This document shows, in pieces, positions 24,967-33,059 of a stretch of DNA of 34,846 nt. Source of the stretch: Bacteroidales bacterium (GTDB lineage Bacteria; Bacteroidota; Bacteroidia; Bacteroidales; UBA932). The position numbers and the translations under genes are program-made. Each line of letters opens with the position of its first letter. Position 1 is the first letter of the stretch. The notes below the pieces were generated by a model, which saw only the letters and a list, made by a program, of their open reading frames with translations, was not told where the DNA came from and ran no database searches. The stretch lies in assembly GCA_004555145.1 (NCBI GenBank), contig SFJB01000003.1, positions 1-34,846 on the forward strand, in the 5' to 3' direction.

Positions 24967-25631
24967 AGCTTCCAGTCTATAGGGGACTTGCCTTCGTATT
25001 CGAGGATTTCGTTGGCCCTGGAAAAATGCCTGCAGCCGAAAAAGGCTCCGCGGGCAAGCGGGGAGGGGTGAGCCGCTGCAAGTATATGGTGTCGGCTGAT
25101 GTCTATAAGAGGCGCCTTGGTTTTGGCATAGTTGCCCCAGAGGAGAAATACGACTCCATCCTGAGTCTCGGAGATGATGCGAATGACCGCATCGGTGAAT
25201 TCCTGCCATCCCAGTCCGCTGTGAGATGCGGCCGCTCCGGCCCTGACCGTGAGCACCGAGTTGAGCAACAGTACACCCTGCCTCGCCCAGGGAGTGAGGT
25301 CTGTGCTTCCGCTCATCCTTATTCCCAGGTCCGATTCGATTTCCTTGAAAATGTTCTTCAGCGAAGGAGGGGCGGCAACGCCTTCCGGGACGGAAAATGA
25401 CAGGCCCATCGCCTGGCCGGGGTTGTGGTAGGGGTCCTGGCCCAGGATTACAACCTTGACCTTATCCAGAGGGCAGAGGTCAAAGGCCTTGAAGATGCTT
25501 CCACCGGGAGGGTAAACGGTGATCCCAGCTTGCTTTTCGCGGTGGAGTTCTGCCACCAGCTCCCTGAAATAGGGCTTGTCAAATTCTTCCGCAAGAGCCT
25601 TCTTCCAGCTCTGCTCTATTCTTACGTCCAT
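24963..25631 (-). CDS. ung: Uracil-DNA glycosylase, family 1
   Basis: The 222-residue enzyme removes uracil from DNA. It shows the water-activating motif GQDPYHNPGQAMGLSFSV with Asp66, the uracil-binding LLLNSVLTVR segment and the DNA-intercalation motif AAHPSPLA with His188. The length is standard for family 1. The start ATG at 25631 lies 54 bases from the divergent coaD start. No clear promoter was found for this strand in the gap. Confidence 0.97.
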   Translation of the reverse strand: MDVRIEQSWKKALAEEFDKPYFRELVAELHREKQAGITVYPPGGSIFKAFDLCPLDKVKVVILGQDPYHNPGQAMGLSFSVPEGVAAPPSLKNIFKEIESDLGIRMSGSTDLTPWARQGVLLLNSVLTVRAGAAASHSGLGWQEFTDAVIRIISETQDGVVFLLWGNYAKTKAPLIDISRHHILAAAHPSPLARGAFFGCRHFSRANEILEYEGKSPIDWKL

Positions 25632-25672
25632 GGTCTTCCGATAATTATACCGCTAATTTAATCAAATTATTG

Positions 25673-25680
25673 TATATTTG
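25673..25680 (+). promoter_or_regulatory. -7 box for coaD
   Basis: TATATTTG ends 5 bases before the coaD ATG, so the message should have little or no leader. The -33 half is weak (no TTTG at the usual distance). Confidence 0.5.
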
Positions 25681-25685
25681 AGGTT

Positions 25686-26156
25686 ATGAAACTGAAAGCG
25701 TTATTTCCGGGCTCTTTCGACCCGTTCACCGCAGGGCATCTCAACATACTCACGAGGGCCCTGGGGATGTTCGATGAAGTTACCGTAGCCATAGGTATCA
25801 ACCAGGACAAAAGGGGCTTTTTCTCCAATGAGCAGAAGACGGAGATAATTGAGCAGGCCATTAGAGGCCTTGAGAATGTGGATGTGATTGAGTATGATGG
25901 ACTTACGGTGGATATCTGCCGCCAGCTCGGGATCCGCCACATAGTCAGGGGAGTGAGGAATATGCTCGATTTTGAAAATGAGCGCGCCATAGCTGACGCT
26001 AACAGACGCATAGCCCCTGAAATCGAGACCATCATCATTCCGACTGCCCAGGAGTTCGCCCATATCTCATCCTCAGCCGTGCGCGACATACTCCGTCATC
26101 ACGGGGATACCTCCCTCTTCCTCCCGGAAGGGGTAATACTTCCTGAAGTCAGATGA
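25686..26156 (+). CDS. coaD: Phosphopantetheine adenylyltransferase
   Basis: The 156-residue enzyme catalyses the penultimate step of coenzyme A synthesis, transferring AMP to 4'-phosphopantetheine. The nucleotidyltransferase signature TAGH ends at His18 within GSFDPFTAGHLN, the middle carries the RGVRNMLDFENE segment, and the C-terminal ISSSAVRDI corresponds to the family ISSTxxR motif. The length is typical. Its stop overlaps the next gene by ATGA (26153-26156). Confidence 0.97.
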   Translation: MKLKALFPGSFDPFTAGHLNILTRALGMFDEVTVAIGINQDKRGFFSNEQKTEIIEQAIRGLENVDVIEYDGLTVDICRQLGIRHIVRGVRNMLDFENERAIADANRRIAPEIETIIIPTAQEFAHISSSAVRDILRHHGDTSLFLPEGVILPEVR

Positions 26157-26971
26157 AAAGGCTGCTGCTCATATTGTTCATTTTTCTGGGCTTCTGCTGC
26201 TCAGTTAATGCGCAGGAGGAGGATTCACGGCGCTACGCAGGCCTTGACAGTCTGCTGACCCAGTTCTACCGTGCGCTCGAGCGCGAGAGCGTGGAGGTGA
26301 AGAATGCCGAGTTTGACAGTCTCATAGCTATGGTGGACGATTCCCTGGCCAGGCAGCACGTCACACTCAGGGTGCTGAATCACTATATGCACGCGCGCGT
26401 CATGGGTGAGGAGGCGGTGGCAATTCATATCTTCGATACCTGGCTTGCCAGCGGCAAGGTGCAGGCAAGCAGCGAGTTCGAGTACCTGGAAGCGGAGATG
26501 TTCGCCAACTGCAACCGGCGTTCCCTGCTGGGTATGCAAGCCGAGAAAATCACGCTCCGCAAGCCATGCGGAGGGAAGAAGACCATCCCCGAGGACGGGA
26601 AAGTGGCAGTGCTTTTCTTCTACGACACTTCCTGCGCAAAATGCAGACTTGAATCTATGGTCCTGCCGGGAGTGCTGGATGAGGTGGATTTCCCGATGAA
26701 CCTGTATGCAGTATATGCATCCGACAACAAGCGCGACTGGAAGGCTTTCCGGCGTAACTTCAAGATACACAACAGAAACGTCAGCCTGATTCATCTCTGG
26801 GATCCGGAATTTGACTCCGACTACCAGCGCATCTACGGGGTAACCGGAACTCCGAGGATGTTCCTGATCTGGTCGGATGGAGAAATTCTGGGGCGTAGGC
26901 TGGAGGTGGAGAACCTGGCGCAAATGATCCAGCTAATAAAGTCAGTCAATGCCACGCAAAAAGAAAACTAG
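26153..26971 (+). CDS. Secreted thioredoxin-like (TlpA/DUF5106-type) protein
   Basis: The 272-residue protein starts with a signal peptide (LILFIFLGFCCSVNAQ). An alpha-helical N-terminal domain (about 25-130) is followed by a thioredoxin fold with the redox pair Cys161-Ala-Lys-Cys164 in FYDTSCAKC and a cis-proline in GTPRMF. It probably acts in the periplasm as a thiol-disulfide reductase. A gene of this kind next to coaD is a recurring arrangement in Bacteroidota as far as I know. It overlaps coaD by 4 bases and the next gene by 23. The DUF5106 label is from memory of the family. Confidence 0.85.
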   Translation: MKRLLLILFIFLGFCCSVNAQEEDSRRYAGLDSLLTQFYRALERESVEVKNAEFDSLIAMVDDSLARQHVTLRVLNHYMHARVMGEEAVAIHIFDTWLASGKVQASSEFEYLEAEMFANCNRRSLLGMQAEKITLRKPCGGKKTIPEDGKVAVLFFYDTSCAKCRLESMVLPGVLDEVDFPMNLYAVYASDNKRDWKAFRRNFKIHNRNVSLIHLWDPEFDSDYQRIYGVTGTPRMFLIWSDGEILGRRLEVENLAQMIQLIKSVNATQKEN

Positions 26972-27188
26972 GAAGTACTCCGCCGTGGATCCCGAGTATC
27001 TGGACAGGCAGAAGGAGTCACTCAAAAGAAATTGCCGCAAGACCGTGCTTTTCAATGCGCAGGAACTCGCGGCAATAGATGAGTATTGTACCAGATTCAA
27101 GGTGTCTTCCCGTTCCGCCCTCATACGCAAATCCGTTATGGAACACGTCCTGGAGGGACTTGAGAAGAACCACCCGACTCTCTTCTAG
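26949..27188 (+). CDS. Small basic ribbon-helix-helix-like protein
   Basis: The 79-residue protein has a Lys/Arg-rich tail (MPRKKKTRKYS) followed by KTVLFNAQELAAIDEYCTRF and SSRSALIRKSVMEHVL, which fit a ribbon-helix-helix beta strand and two helices. Such proteins usually bind DNA as dimers, often to regulate their own operon. It overlaps the upstream thioredoxin-like gene by 23 bases in another frame, and its TAG stop shares CTAG (27185-27188) with the convergent lon stop. The regulatory target is unknown; a toxin partner is not visible. Confidence 0.75.
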   Translation: MPRKKKTRKYSAVDPEYLDRQKESLKRNCRKTVLFNAQELAAIDEYCTRFKVSSRSALIRKSVMEHVLEGLEKNHPTLF

Positions 27189-29587
27189 AAGATGTAGTCT
27201 ATCACATCCCTGATGGTCTTGACGTAGTGGAACTCAAGGCCTTCTACGTATATTGCCTTGATGTCTTCCACGTCCTTGCGGTTGTCTTCTGAGATGACTA
27301 TGGTCTTCACGCCCGCACGCTTGGCTGCGAGTATCTTCTCCTTGATGCCGCCCACCGGAAGCACCCTGCCTCTCAAAGTCATCTCTCCCGTCATAGCCAC
27401 GTGTGGCTTTATGGATTCGCCACGCAGGGCGGACACCATTGAGCTGACCATGGTGATACCTGCGGACGGACCGTCCTTCGGAGTGGCTCCCTCAGGCACG
27501 TGCACGTGAATGTCCTTGCTAGAGAAGGTCTCGGAGTCCATCTTAGCCATCTCGGGATGAGCCTTGATGTACTGGTATGCGATGGTGGCGGATTCCTTCA
27601 TCACGTCGCCGAGGTTGCCGGTCATTGTCATTACTCCCTTGCCGTTGGACACGGAACTCTCCACAAACAGGATTTCACCTCCCATCTGGGTCCAGGCCAG
27701 GCCTGTCACTACGCCAGGAGCCTCGTTGCCGGCCTGCTTGTCGTGGAAGGCTGTAGGGAGGCCGAGGTACTCCTTGAGTTTGTCCTTCTTAATCGTTACA
27801 GGCTGGTCGTCACCGGTCGCTACCTTCTTCGCCGTCACGCGGGCTATCTTGGCAATCTGCTTCTCCAGGCCGCGGACTCCGGATTCGTGGGTGTATTCGT
27901 CAATGATGGCCATAAGGGCAGCCTTGTCGATCTTGACCTGCTTCTTCTGGAGACCGTGTTCCTCGAGCTGCTTTGGTATGAGGAACTTCTTTGCGATTTC
28001 CATCTTCTCTTCAGCGAGGTAACCCGTCACATTGATGAGCTCCATTCGGTCGAGCAGGGCAGGCTGGATAGGGGAGATGCTGTTGGCAGTGGTGATGAAG
28101 AGCACGTTGCTCAGATCGTAGTCCAGATCCAGGTAGTTGTCGTGGAAAGCGGCATTCTGCTCCGGGTCGAGGGCTTCCAGCAGAGCGGATGAAGGGTCGC
28201 CCTTGAAGTCCGAGCTGAGCTTGTCGATCTCGTCGAGCACGATCACGGGGTTGGAGGTGCCTGCACGTGCGATGCCGTTGAGTATGCGTCCCGGAAGTGC
28301 GCCGACGTAGGTCTTGCGGTGGCCGCGTATCTCGGCTTCATCGTGCATGCCTCCCAGGGCGATGCGCACGTACTTGCGTCCCAAGGCCTTTGCCACTGAC
28401 TTTCCCAGGGAGGTCTTGCCGACTCCCGGAGGGCCGTAGAGGCAGAGGATAGGGGATTTCATGTTCCCCTTGAGCTTGAGCACTGCAAGGTATTCTATGA
28501 TTCTGTCCTTGACGCTCTCCAGACCGAAGTGGTCGTGGTCCAGCACCTTCTGGGCGTGGTTGAGGTCGAGGTTGTCCTCGCTCATCTCGCCCCACGGGAG
28601 CTGAAGCATGAATTCCAGGTAGTTGTACTGGACACTGTAGTCCGGGGAGGAAGGATTGTACTTCTCGAGCTTGGTGAGCTCTCGCTCGAAGGCCTTGGCA
28701 ATTTCCTCAGGCCACTTCTTGGCGGCAGCCTTCTCGCGCAGACGGTCAAACTCCTCCGCATCGTCCATTCCAAGTTCCTCCTGAATGGTACGGAGCTGGT
28801 TGTTGAGGTAGTATTCCCTCTGCTGCTGGTCGATGTCGCTCTTTACCTTCTGGTTGATTTCCTGCTTGATTTTCATCAATTCTATCTGGGAGCCGAGCAG
28901 CGACAGGAGCTTGAGAGACCTGAACTTGACGTCGTCATATTCCAGAAGCTCTATGCGGGCCTGGAAATCCTCCAGCTCGATGGAAGTCGCAATGAAGTTC
29001 ACCAGGAAGCGGAAGTCGTCTATGGCCTTGAGGGCGCCTATGGTGTCGCGGGTGCCGAGATTGGATGAGCGCATTATCTGAATGGCCTTATCCTTCAGGG
29101 ACTCGCTTATCGCCTTTATGTCAGTGGCAGTAGCCGCCTCGTTGAGAATTTCGTCGTGGTATGCCACTTTGGCAGTGATATAAGGCTCATAGCCGAGGAC
29201 TCCTTGGATTTCAAAGCGCTTGCAGGCGTGCAGGATGGCAGTTATGGTGCCGTCAGGCATCTCCAGAGTCTTGACGACGCGGCAGGCGGAGCCGAAGGCG
29301 AAGAGGTCGTCCTCCTGCGGTTCTTCCACCATTACGTCAAGCTGCGGCACGGCTCCTATGAAGAAAGACTCCTTCTCGGCGTCGTGTATAAGCTTCATGG
29401 ATTTCTCCCTGCCTATGGTGACAGGGAATATGGCGCCGGGAAACAGCACGACGTTGCGGAGAGCCAGAACCGGCAGAACCTCAGGGAGTTCCGCCTCGTC
29501 AAACTTCATCATGGCGTCCCCCTGTACCACCGGAATGATGCTCACTTCAGCACCGGCCGGGAAAGTGAATTCTTTATCTTGTCTCAT
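27185..29587 (-). CDS. lon: ATP-dependent protease Lon
   Basis: The 800-residue protease degrades misfolded and regulatory proteins. Domains in order are the LON substrate-binding domain (about 30-225), a helical/coiled-coil linker, the AAA+ module with Walker A GPPGVGKT at 385-392, and the S16 protease domain with the Ser708-Lys751 dyad in GPSAGITM and GGIKEKIL. All active residues are present and the length is standard. The start is the ATG at 29587; the promoter lies 44 bases upstream. Confidence 0.98.
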   Translation of the reverse strand: MRQDKEFTFPAGAEVSIIPVVQGDAMMKFDEAELPEVLPVLALRNVVLFPGAIFPVTIGREKSMKLIHDAEKESFFIGAVPQLDVMVEEPQEDDLFAFGSACRVVKTLEMPDGTITAILHACKRFEIQGVLGYEPYITAKVAYHDEILNEAATATDIKAISESLKDKAIQIMRSSNLGTRDTIGALKAIDDFRFLVNFIATSIELEDFQARIELLEYDDVKFRSLKLLSLLGSQIELMKIKQEINQKVKSDIDQQQREYYLNNQLRTIQEELGMDDAEEFDRLREKAAAKKWPEEIAKAFERELTKLEKYNPSSPDYSVQYNYLEFMLQLPWGEMSEDNLDLNHAQKVLDHDHFGLESVKDRIIEYLAVLKLKGNMKSPILCLYGPPGVGKTSLGKSVAKALGRKYVRIALGGMHDEAEIRGHRKTYVGALPGRILNGIARAGTSNPVIVLDEIDKLSSDFKGDPSSALLEALDPEQNAAFHDNYLDLDYDLSNVLFITTANSISPIQPALLDRMELINVTGYLAEEKMEIAKKFLIPKQLEEHGLQKKQVKIDKAALMAIIDEYTHESGVRGLEKQIAKIARVTAKKVATGDDQPVTIKKDKLKEYLGLPTAFHDKQAGNEAPGVVTGLAWTQMGGEILFVESSVSNGKGVMTMTGNLGDVMKESATIAYQYIKAHPEMAKMDSETFSSKDIHVHVPEGATPKDGPSAGITMVSSMVSALRGESIKPHVAMTGEMTLRGRVLPVGGIKEKILAAKRAGVKTIVISEDNRKDVEDIKAIYVEGLEFHYVKTIRDVIDYIF

Positions 29588-29631
29588 ATTTTGTCAAAAT
29601 GTCAGTAATTATCCTTAATAAAACCAAGTTG

Positions 29632-29663
29632 CGAATATAGTCAATCTCCGTGCCAATGCCAAA
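29632..29663 (-). promoter_or_regulatory. lon promoter
   Basis: On the minus strand TTTG (29663-29660), 20 bases, then TATATTCG (29639-29632), one base off the -7 consensus. I see no CIRCE-like or other heat-shock inverted repeat beside it. Confidence 0.5.
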
Positions 29664-29695
29664 TGTAGAAGATTGAAAAAACTGCAACAAATCAT

Positions 29696-29726
29696 TTTGA
29701 TTTATGAAATAATTAATCTAATTTTG
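29696..29726 (+). promoter_or_regulatory. HU gene promoter
   Basis: TTTG (29696-29699), a 19-base spacer and TAATTTTG (29719-29726). The 57-base stretch to the ATG is very A/T-rich and lacks obvious hairpins. Together with the lon promoter this explains the 196-bp gap 29588-29783. Confidence 0.65.
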
Positions 29727-29783
29727 CACCTCAATTTCGTTGGCTAGTAATTGAATATTAATTAACTAATAAAACATAGTAAA

Positions 29784-30062
29784 ATGACTAAAGCAGAAAT
29801 CGTAAATCAGGTTGCCAAGGCGACAGGTATTGAGAAGGTGACTGTACAGTCCGTTGTAGAGGCGACTATGGACAGCATTAAGGCTTCCCTCGTGAACGGT
29901 GAGCCTGTATATCTCCGTGGCTTCGGCAGCTTTATCATCAAGCACCGCGCTCAGAAGGCTGCTCGCAACATCACTCAGAAGACCACCCTTACCATTCCGG
30001 CACACGATATTCCGGCTTTCAAACCGGCAAAGTCCTTCGTTGAGGAAGTCAAGAGCAAATAA
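29784..30062 (+). CDS. HU-family DNA-binding protein
   Basis: The 92-residue nucleoid protein has the full HU/IHF fold: helical N terminus MTKAEIVNQVAKATGIEK, the turn GEPVYLRGFGSFIIK, the arm with NITQKTTLTIPAHDIPAFKP and the C-terminal helix. It bends and compacts DNA as a dimer. It is probably the major HU of this organism, driven by a strong-looking promoter. The small basic gene at 30080 follows after 17 bases. Confidence 0.96.
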   Translation: MTKAEIVNQVAKATGIEKVTVQSVVEATMDSIKASLVNGEPVYLRGFGSFIIKHRAQKAARNITQKTTLTIPAHDIPAFKPAKSFVEEVKSK

Positions 30063-30079
30063 TTAACACATTTTATAAT

Positions 30080-30169
30080 ATGCCAAACGGAAAGAAGCAT
30101 AAGAGACACAAGATGTCTACACACAAGCGCAAGAAGCGTTTGCGTCTGAACAGACATAAGAAGAAATAG
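30080..30169 (+). CDS. 29-residue highly basic COX24/AURKAIP1-like protein, probably ribosomal
   Basis: An ATG and TAG enclose 29 codons with 18 Lys/Arg/His-type basic residues or thereabouts, starting MPNGKKHKRHKMSTHKRKKR and ending with RHKKK. The KRHKMxTHKRKKRLRxNRHKKK pattern resembles the COX24_C/AURKAIP1 (DUF1713) domain, the family of mitochondrial small-subunit protein mS38, and small proteins of this type follow HU genes in Bacteroidota as I recall. It is preceded by the A/T-rich TTTTATAAT and followed by a terminator, consistent with a real gene. A decoding-region ribosomal role is inferred from the family. Confidence 0.82.
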   Translation: MPNGKKHKRHKMSTHKRKKRLRLNRHKKK

Positions 30170-30174
30170 TCGAG

Positions 30175-30209
30175 AAAAGCCTGACGGGAGATCCGGCGGG
30201 CTTTTTCTT
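30175..30209 (+). terminator. Terminator between the small basic gene and RNase E/G gene
   Basis: AAAAGCC (30175-30181) pairs with GGCTTTT (30199-30205), with an inner CGG/CCG stem, and is followed by a T-rich tract. It ends 22 bases before the next ATG, so the ribonuclease may depend on readthrough or a promoter I do not see. Confidence 0.85.
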
Positions 30210-30231
30210 TCTGATATTGAACTTGCTAATA

Positions 30232-31794
30232 ATGGAAACCACCGCGAAAACAGAAAAGGATCTTGTGGTCGATGTCTCGGCCTCTGAAGTCCGGATAGCC
30301 TTGATGGAGAACCACAGGCTGATCGAACTTGACAGGGAGTCAACCAAGGATCACGGCTTCTCGGTAGGGGATGTATATCTTGGAAGAGTCAAGAAACTGC
30401 TCCCTGCCCTGAACGCCGCTTTCGTGGACATAGGCGACAGCAAGGAGGCTTTCATCCATTATCTGGACCTCGGACTGTATTTTACGGCGTTCGACACCTT
30501 CGTGAAGGAGACCAACCCCAACAGGAATGCCGGAGAACTTTACTCCGGAATCAAGTTGGGCAAGATACTCGCCAAGGACGGACGTATTGAGGATCATCTC
30601 AAGCCGGGCCAGATGGTGATTGCCCAGATTATAAAGGAGCCTATTTCCACAAAGGGATCGAGGTTGACTGCGGAAATTTCATTGGCAGGACGCAACATTG
30701 TTTTGCTCCCCTTCGCAGAGAAGGTGAGCGTTTCCCAGAAAATCTCCTCAAGGGAGGAGAAAAAGAGGCTTGAGGCCCTCGTCAGGAGCATACTCCCCAA
30801 GAATTATGGAGCCATAATCCGAACTGCGGCAGAGAATAAGAACGCTGCCGTGCTGGTGGCTGAACTCCGTTCGCTCATAGAAAAGTGGGAGCAGTCCTGG
30901 AAGAAGCTTTCGGCATCCAAGGGAGTGGGGCTGCTGTTCACGGAAACGGACAGAACCACCGCAGTCATCAGAGATCTGCTGAACTCCTCGTTCACGAATG
31001 TGTACGTCAATGATGCAGCGACGTGCGAGGGTGTGCGCAGCTACGTATCGCAGATTTCTCCGGATCAGGAGAAGATAGTGAAACTCTATGACGGAAAGGA
31101 GCCGATTTTCGACCATTTCGAGGTCACGCGCCAGATCAAGAGCTCTTTCGGCAAGGTTGTTCCTATGAAACAGGGAGCATATCTGGTGATAGAGACTACC
31201 GAGGCCCTCAATGTCATCGACGTCAACAGCGGTACCCGTGCCAAAACGAATGATCAGGAGGAGAACACCTTCGAGGTCAACAAGATTGCGGCGGAGGAAA
31301 TCGCACGTCAGCTTAGGCTCAGGGATATGGGCGGCATTGTCATAGTCGATTTTATCGATATGGAGAAAGCCGAACACCGTAACGAGCTTTTCAAGTATAT
31401 GAAGGAGCTGATGGATGGCGACCGCGCCAAGCACAACGTGCTGCCGCTCACCAAATTCGGTCTGATGCAGCTGACCCGTCAGCGCATACGTCCGGTAACG
31501 GAGATAAACACGACCGAAAAATGTCCGCTATGCCACGGAACAGGCAAGATCGCTTCCACCCTCATCATTGATGAGGAGATAGAGCGCAAACTTGCAGACC
31601 TTGCAGAAAACGGACACAGGACATTTACGCTCACCGTAAGCCCGATTTTGGGTGCATACCTGAGCAGGGGATTGTTTTCCTACGTCTCCAAGTGGAAACG
31701 CAAATTTAAATGCAAGCTGAAACTTGTCGAAAAGACAGACCACAGCATCCTGCAGTATGAAATTCTGGATGAAAAGGGAAAGGCTCTCAATTGA
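30232..31794 (+). CDS. rng: Ribonuclease E/G
   Basis: The 520-residue endoribonuclease matures 5S/16S rRNA and degrades mRNA. An S1 RNA-binding domain spans about 35-125 (GDVYLGRVKKLLPALNAAFVDIG). The DNase-I-like catalytic domain contains Asp330 in VIDVNSGT and Asp373 in IVDFIDME, the Mg-binding pair. The zinc-link CPLC is at 431-434, followed by a short C-terminal domain as in RNase G; the long RNase E scaffold tail is absent. The ATG at 30232 is preferred to a TTG at 30217, which would add five residues. Confidence 0.95.
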   Translation: METTAKTEKDLVVDVSASEVRIALMENHRLIELDRESTKDHGFSVGDVYLGRVKKLLPALNAAFVDIGDSKEAFIHYLDLGLYFTAFDTFVKETNPNRNAGELYSGIKLGKILAKDGRIEDHLKPGQMVIAQIIKEPISTKGSRLTAEISLAGRNIVLLPFAEKVSVSQKISSREEKKRLEALVRSILPKNYGAIIRTAAENKNAAVLVAELRSLIEKWEQSWKKLSASKGVGLLFTETDRTTAVIRDLLNSSFTNVYVNDAATCEGVRSYVSQISPDQEKIVKLYDGKEPIFDHFEVTRQIKSSFGKVVPMKQGAYLVIETTEALNVIDVNSGTRAKTNDQEENTFEVNKIAAEEIARQLRLRDMGGIVIVDFIDMEKAEHRNELFKYMKELMDGDRAKHNVLPLTKFGLMQLTRQRIRPVTEINTTEKCPLCHGTGKIASTLIIDEEIERKLADLAENGHRTFTLTVSPILGAYLSRGLFSYVSKWKRKFKCKLKLVEKTDHSILQYEILDEKGKALN

Positions 31795-31804
31795 GGGCCT
31801 TTTC
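31779..31804 (+). terminator. Terminator overlapping the end of the RNase E/G gene
   Basis: AAAGGCTCTC (31779-31788), loop AATT, GAGGGCCTTTT (to 31803). The stem contains the stop codon region of the ribonuclease gene (TGA 31792-31794). Confidence 0.85.
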
Positions 31805-31852
31805 TGTATCAGGGAAAGAAATATTTTTTACGTTTTTTATAGGTCTTATTGA

Positions 31853-31870
31853 TATATTTGGGTATATTTG
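31853..31870 (+). promoter_or_regulatory. Tandem -7 boxes ahead of the epimerase gene
   Basis: Two perfect TATATTTG copies, 31853-31860 and 31863-31870, lie 10 bp apart. Neither has a good TTTG at 19-20 bases upstream, which can mean activator dependence. An 82-base leader follows, with two small hairpins (GGGC/GCCC at 31883-31896 and TCAATT/AATTGA at 31928-31947). Confidence 0.5.
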
Positions 31871-31952
31871 TAAGAACTAAACGGGCTGGATGGCCCTGCA
31901 CTGATACTATAACCTTTTGTTAAGCTGTCAATTAGGAAATCAATTGAGCTTT

Positions 31953-33047
31953 ATGAATAAAATTATCCCTATCTCGCTGGGCCTCTTCGTCCTGGCTGCG
32001 CTTGCTTGTTCTCCGTCCAAGGAAGAGGGCAACAGAATCTACACCTTGAGAAACAGTAACGGAATGGAAGTCGGAGTCACCAATTTCGGCGGACGCATCA
32101 CATCCATAGTTCTTGAAGACAAGGACGGGGTAAGGCGCGACGTTGTCCTGGGCTTCGACAATGTAGAGGACTATTACCCTGAGAACAATCAGAGCGATTT
32201 CGGCGCATCCATCGGACGCTACGCAAACCGCATCGACAAGGGCCGCTTCTCCATTGACGGCGTGGAGTACGATCTTCCGAAGAACAACTTCGGCCACTGC
32301 CTCCACGGAGGACCTTCAGGATGGCAGTATCAGCCTTACAAGGTCGAGGAAGTGAAGGAAAACAGCATCAGGCTGAGAATGGACTCTCCCGACGGAGACA
32401 ACAATTTCCCTGGAGCGGTGACTGCATTCGTGACATATACCCTCACTGATGACAATGCCGTCGAGATTGCATACGAGGCCACAAGCACTGCCCCGACCAT
32501 CATAAATATGACCAACCACTCATATTTCAACCTCTCCGGCGACCCGGCGAACAATGACGTCTGCGATGATTACCTATATATCAACGCTTCAAATTTCACT
32601 CCTGTGGACAATACATATATGACCACAGGAGAAATTGTCCCTGTGGCCGGAACTCCTTTCGATTTCACCTCTCTCCACAAGATAGGTGACAGAATAGGGG
32701 AGACGGACAACGAGCAGATAGCCAACGGCAACGGCTACGACCACAACTGGGTGCTTGACACCGGAGGAAACATGGATGAGCTTGCCGCAAGGCTCCATTG
32801 CGAAAAGACCGGCATTACCCTGGATCTTTATACCGATGAACCGGGTGTCCAGGTTTACAGCGGCAACTTCCTTGACGGAACGGTCAAGGGCAAGGGCGGC
32901 GTTGTTTATAAGCAGCGCACCGGCATCTGCCTCGAGACCCAGCACTATCCTGACAGCCCCAACAAGCCTCAGTGGCCTTCAGTTGTGCTCCGCCCCGGAG
33001 AGACTTACCGCAGCCACTGTACTTTCGCATTCTCAGTAACAAAATAA
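31953..33047 (+). CDS. galM: Aldose 1-epimerase (mutarotase), lipoprotein
   Basis: The 364-residue enzyme interconverts alpha and beta anomers of galactose, glucose or related sugars. A lipoprotein signal ending LAALAC (Cys19) implies a periplasmic or surface location. Family motifs are visible: NHSYFNLSG with the catalytic His, the HNWVLD region, QVYSGNFLDG and CLETQHYPDSPN with the catalytic Glu. The ATG at 31953 is chosen because it gives the signal peptide; a TTG 36 bases earlier would spoil it. The sodium/sugar symporter gene follows after 12 bases, so the pair probably works together, mutarotating sugars before uptake. Confidence 0.95.
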   Translation: MNKIIPISLGLFVLAALACSPSKEEGNRIYTLRNSNGMEVGVTNFGGRITSIVLEDKDGVRRDVVLGFDNVEDYYPENNQSDFGASIGRYANRIDKGRFSIDGVEYDLPKNNFGHCLHGGPSGWQYQPYKVEEVKENSIRLRMDSPDGDNNFPGAVTAFVTYTLTDDNAVEIAYEATSTAPTIINMTNHSYFNLSGDPANNDVCDDYLYINASNFTPVDNTYMTTGEIVPVAGTPFDFTSLHKIGDRIGETDNEQIANGNGYDHNWVLDTGGNMDELAARLHCEKTGITLDLYTDEPGVQVYSGNFLDGTVKGKGGVVYKQRTGICLETQHYPDSPNKPQWPSVVLRPGETYRSHCTFAFSVTK

Positions 33048-33059
33048 ACAAGATATTCA

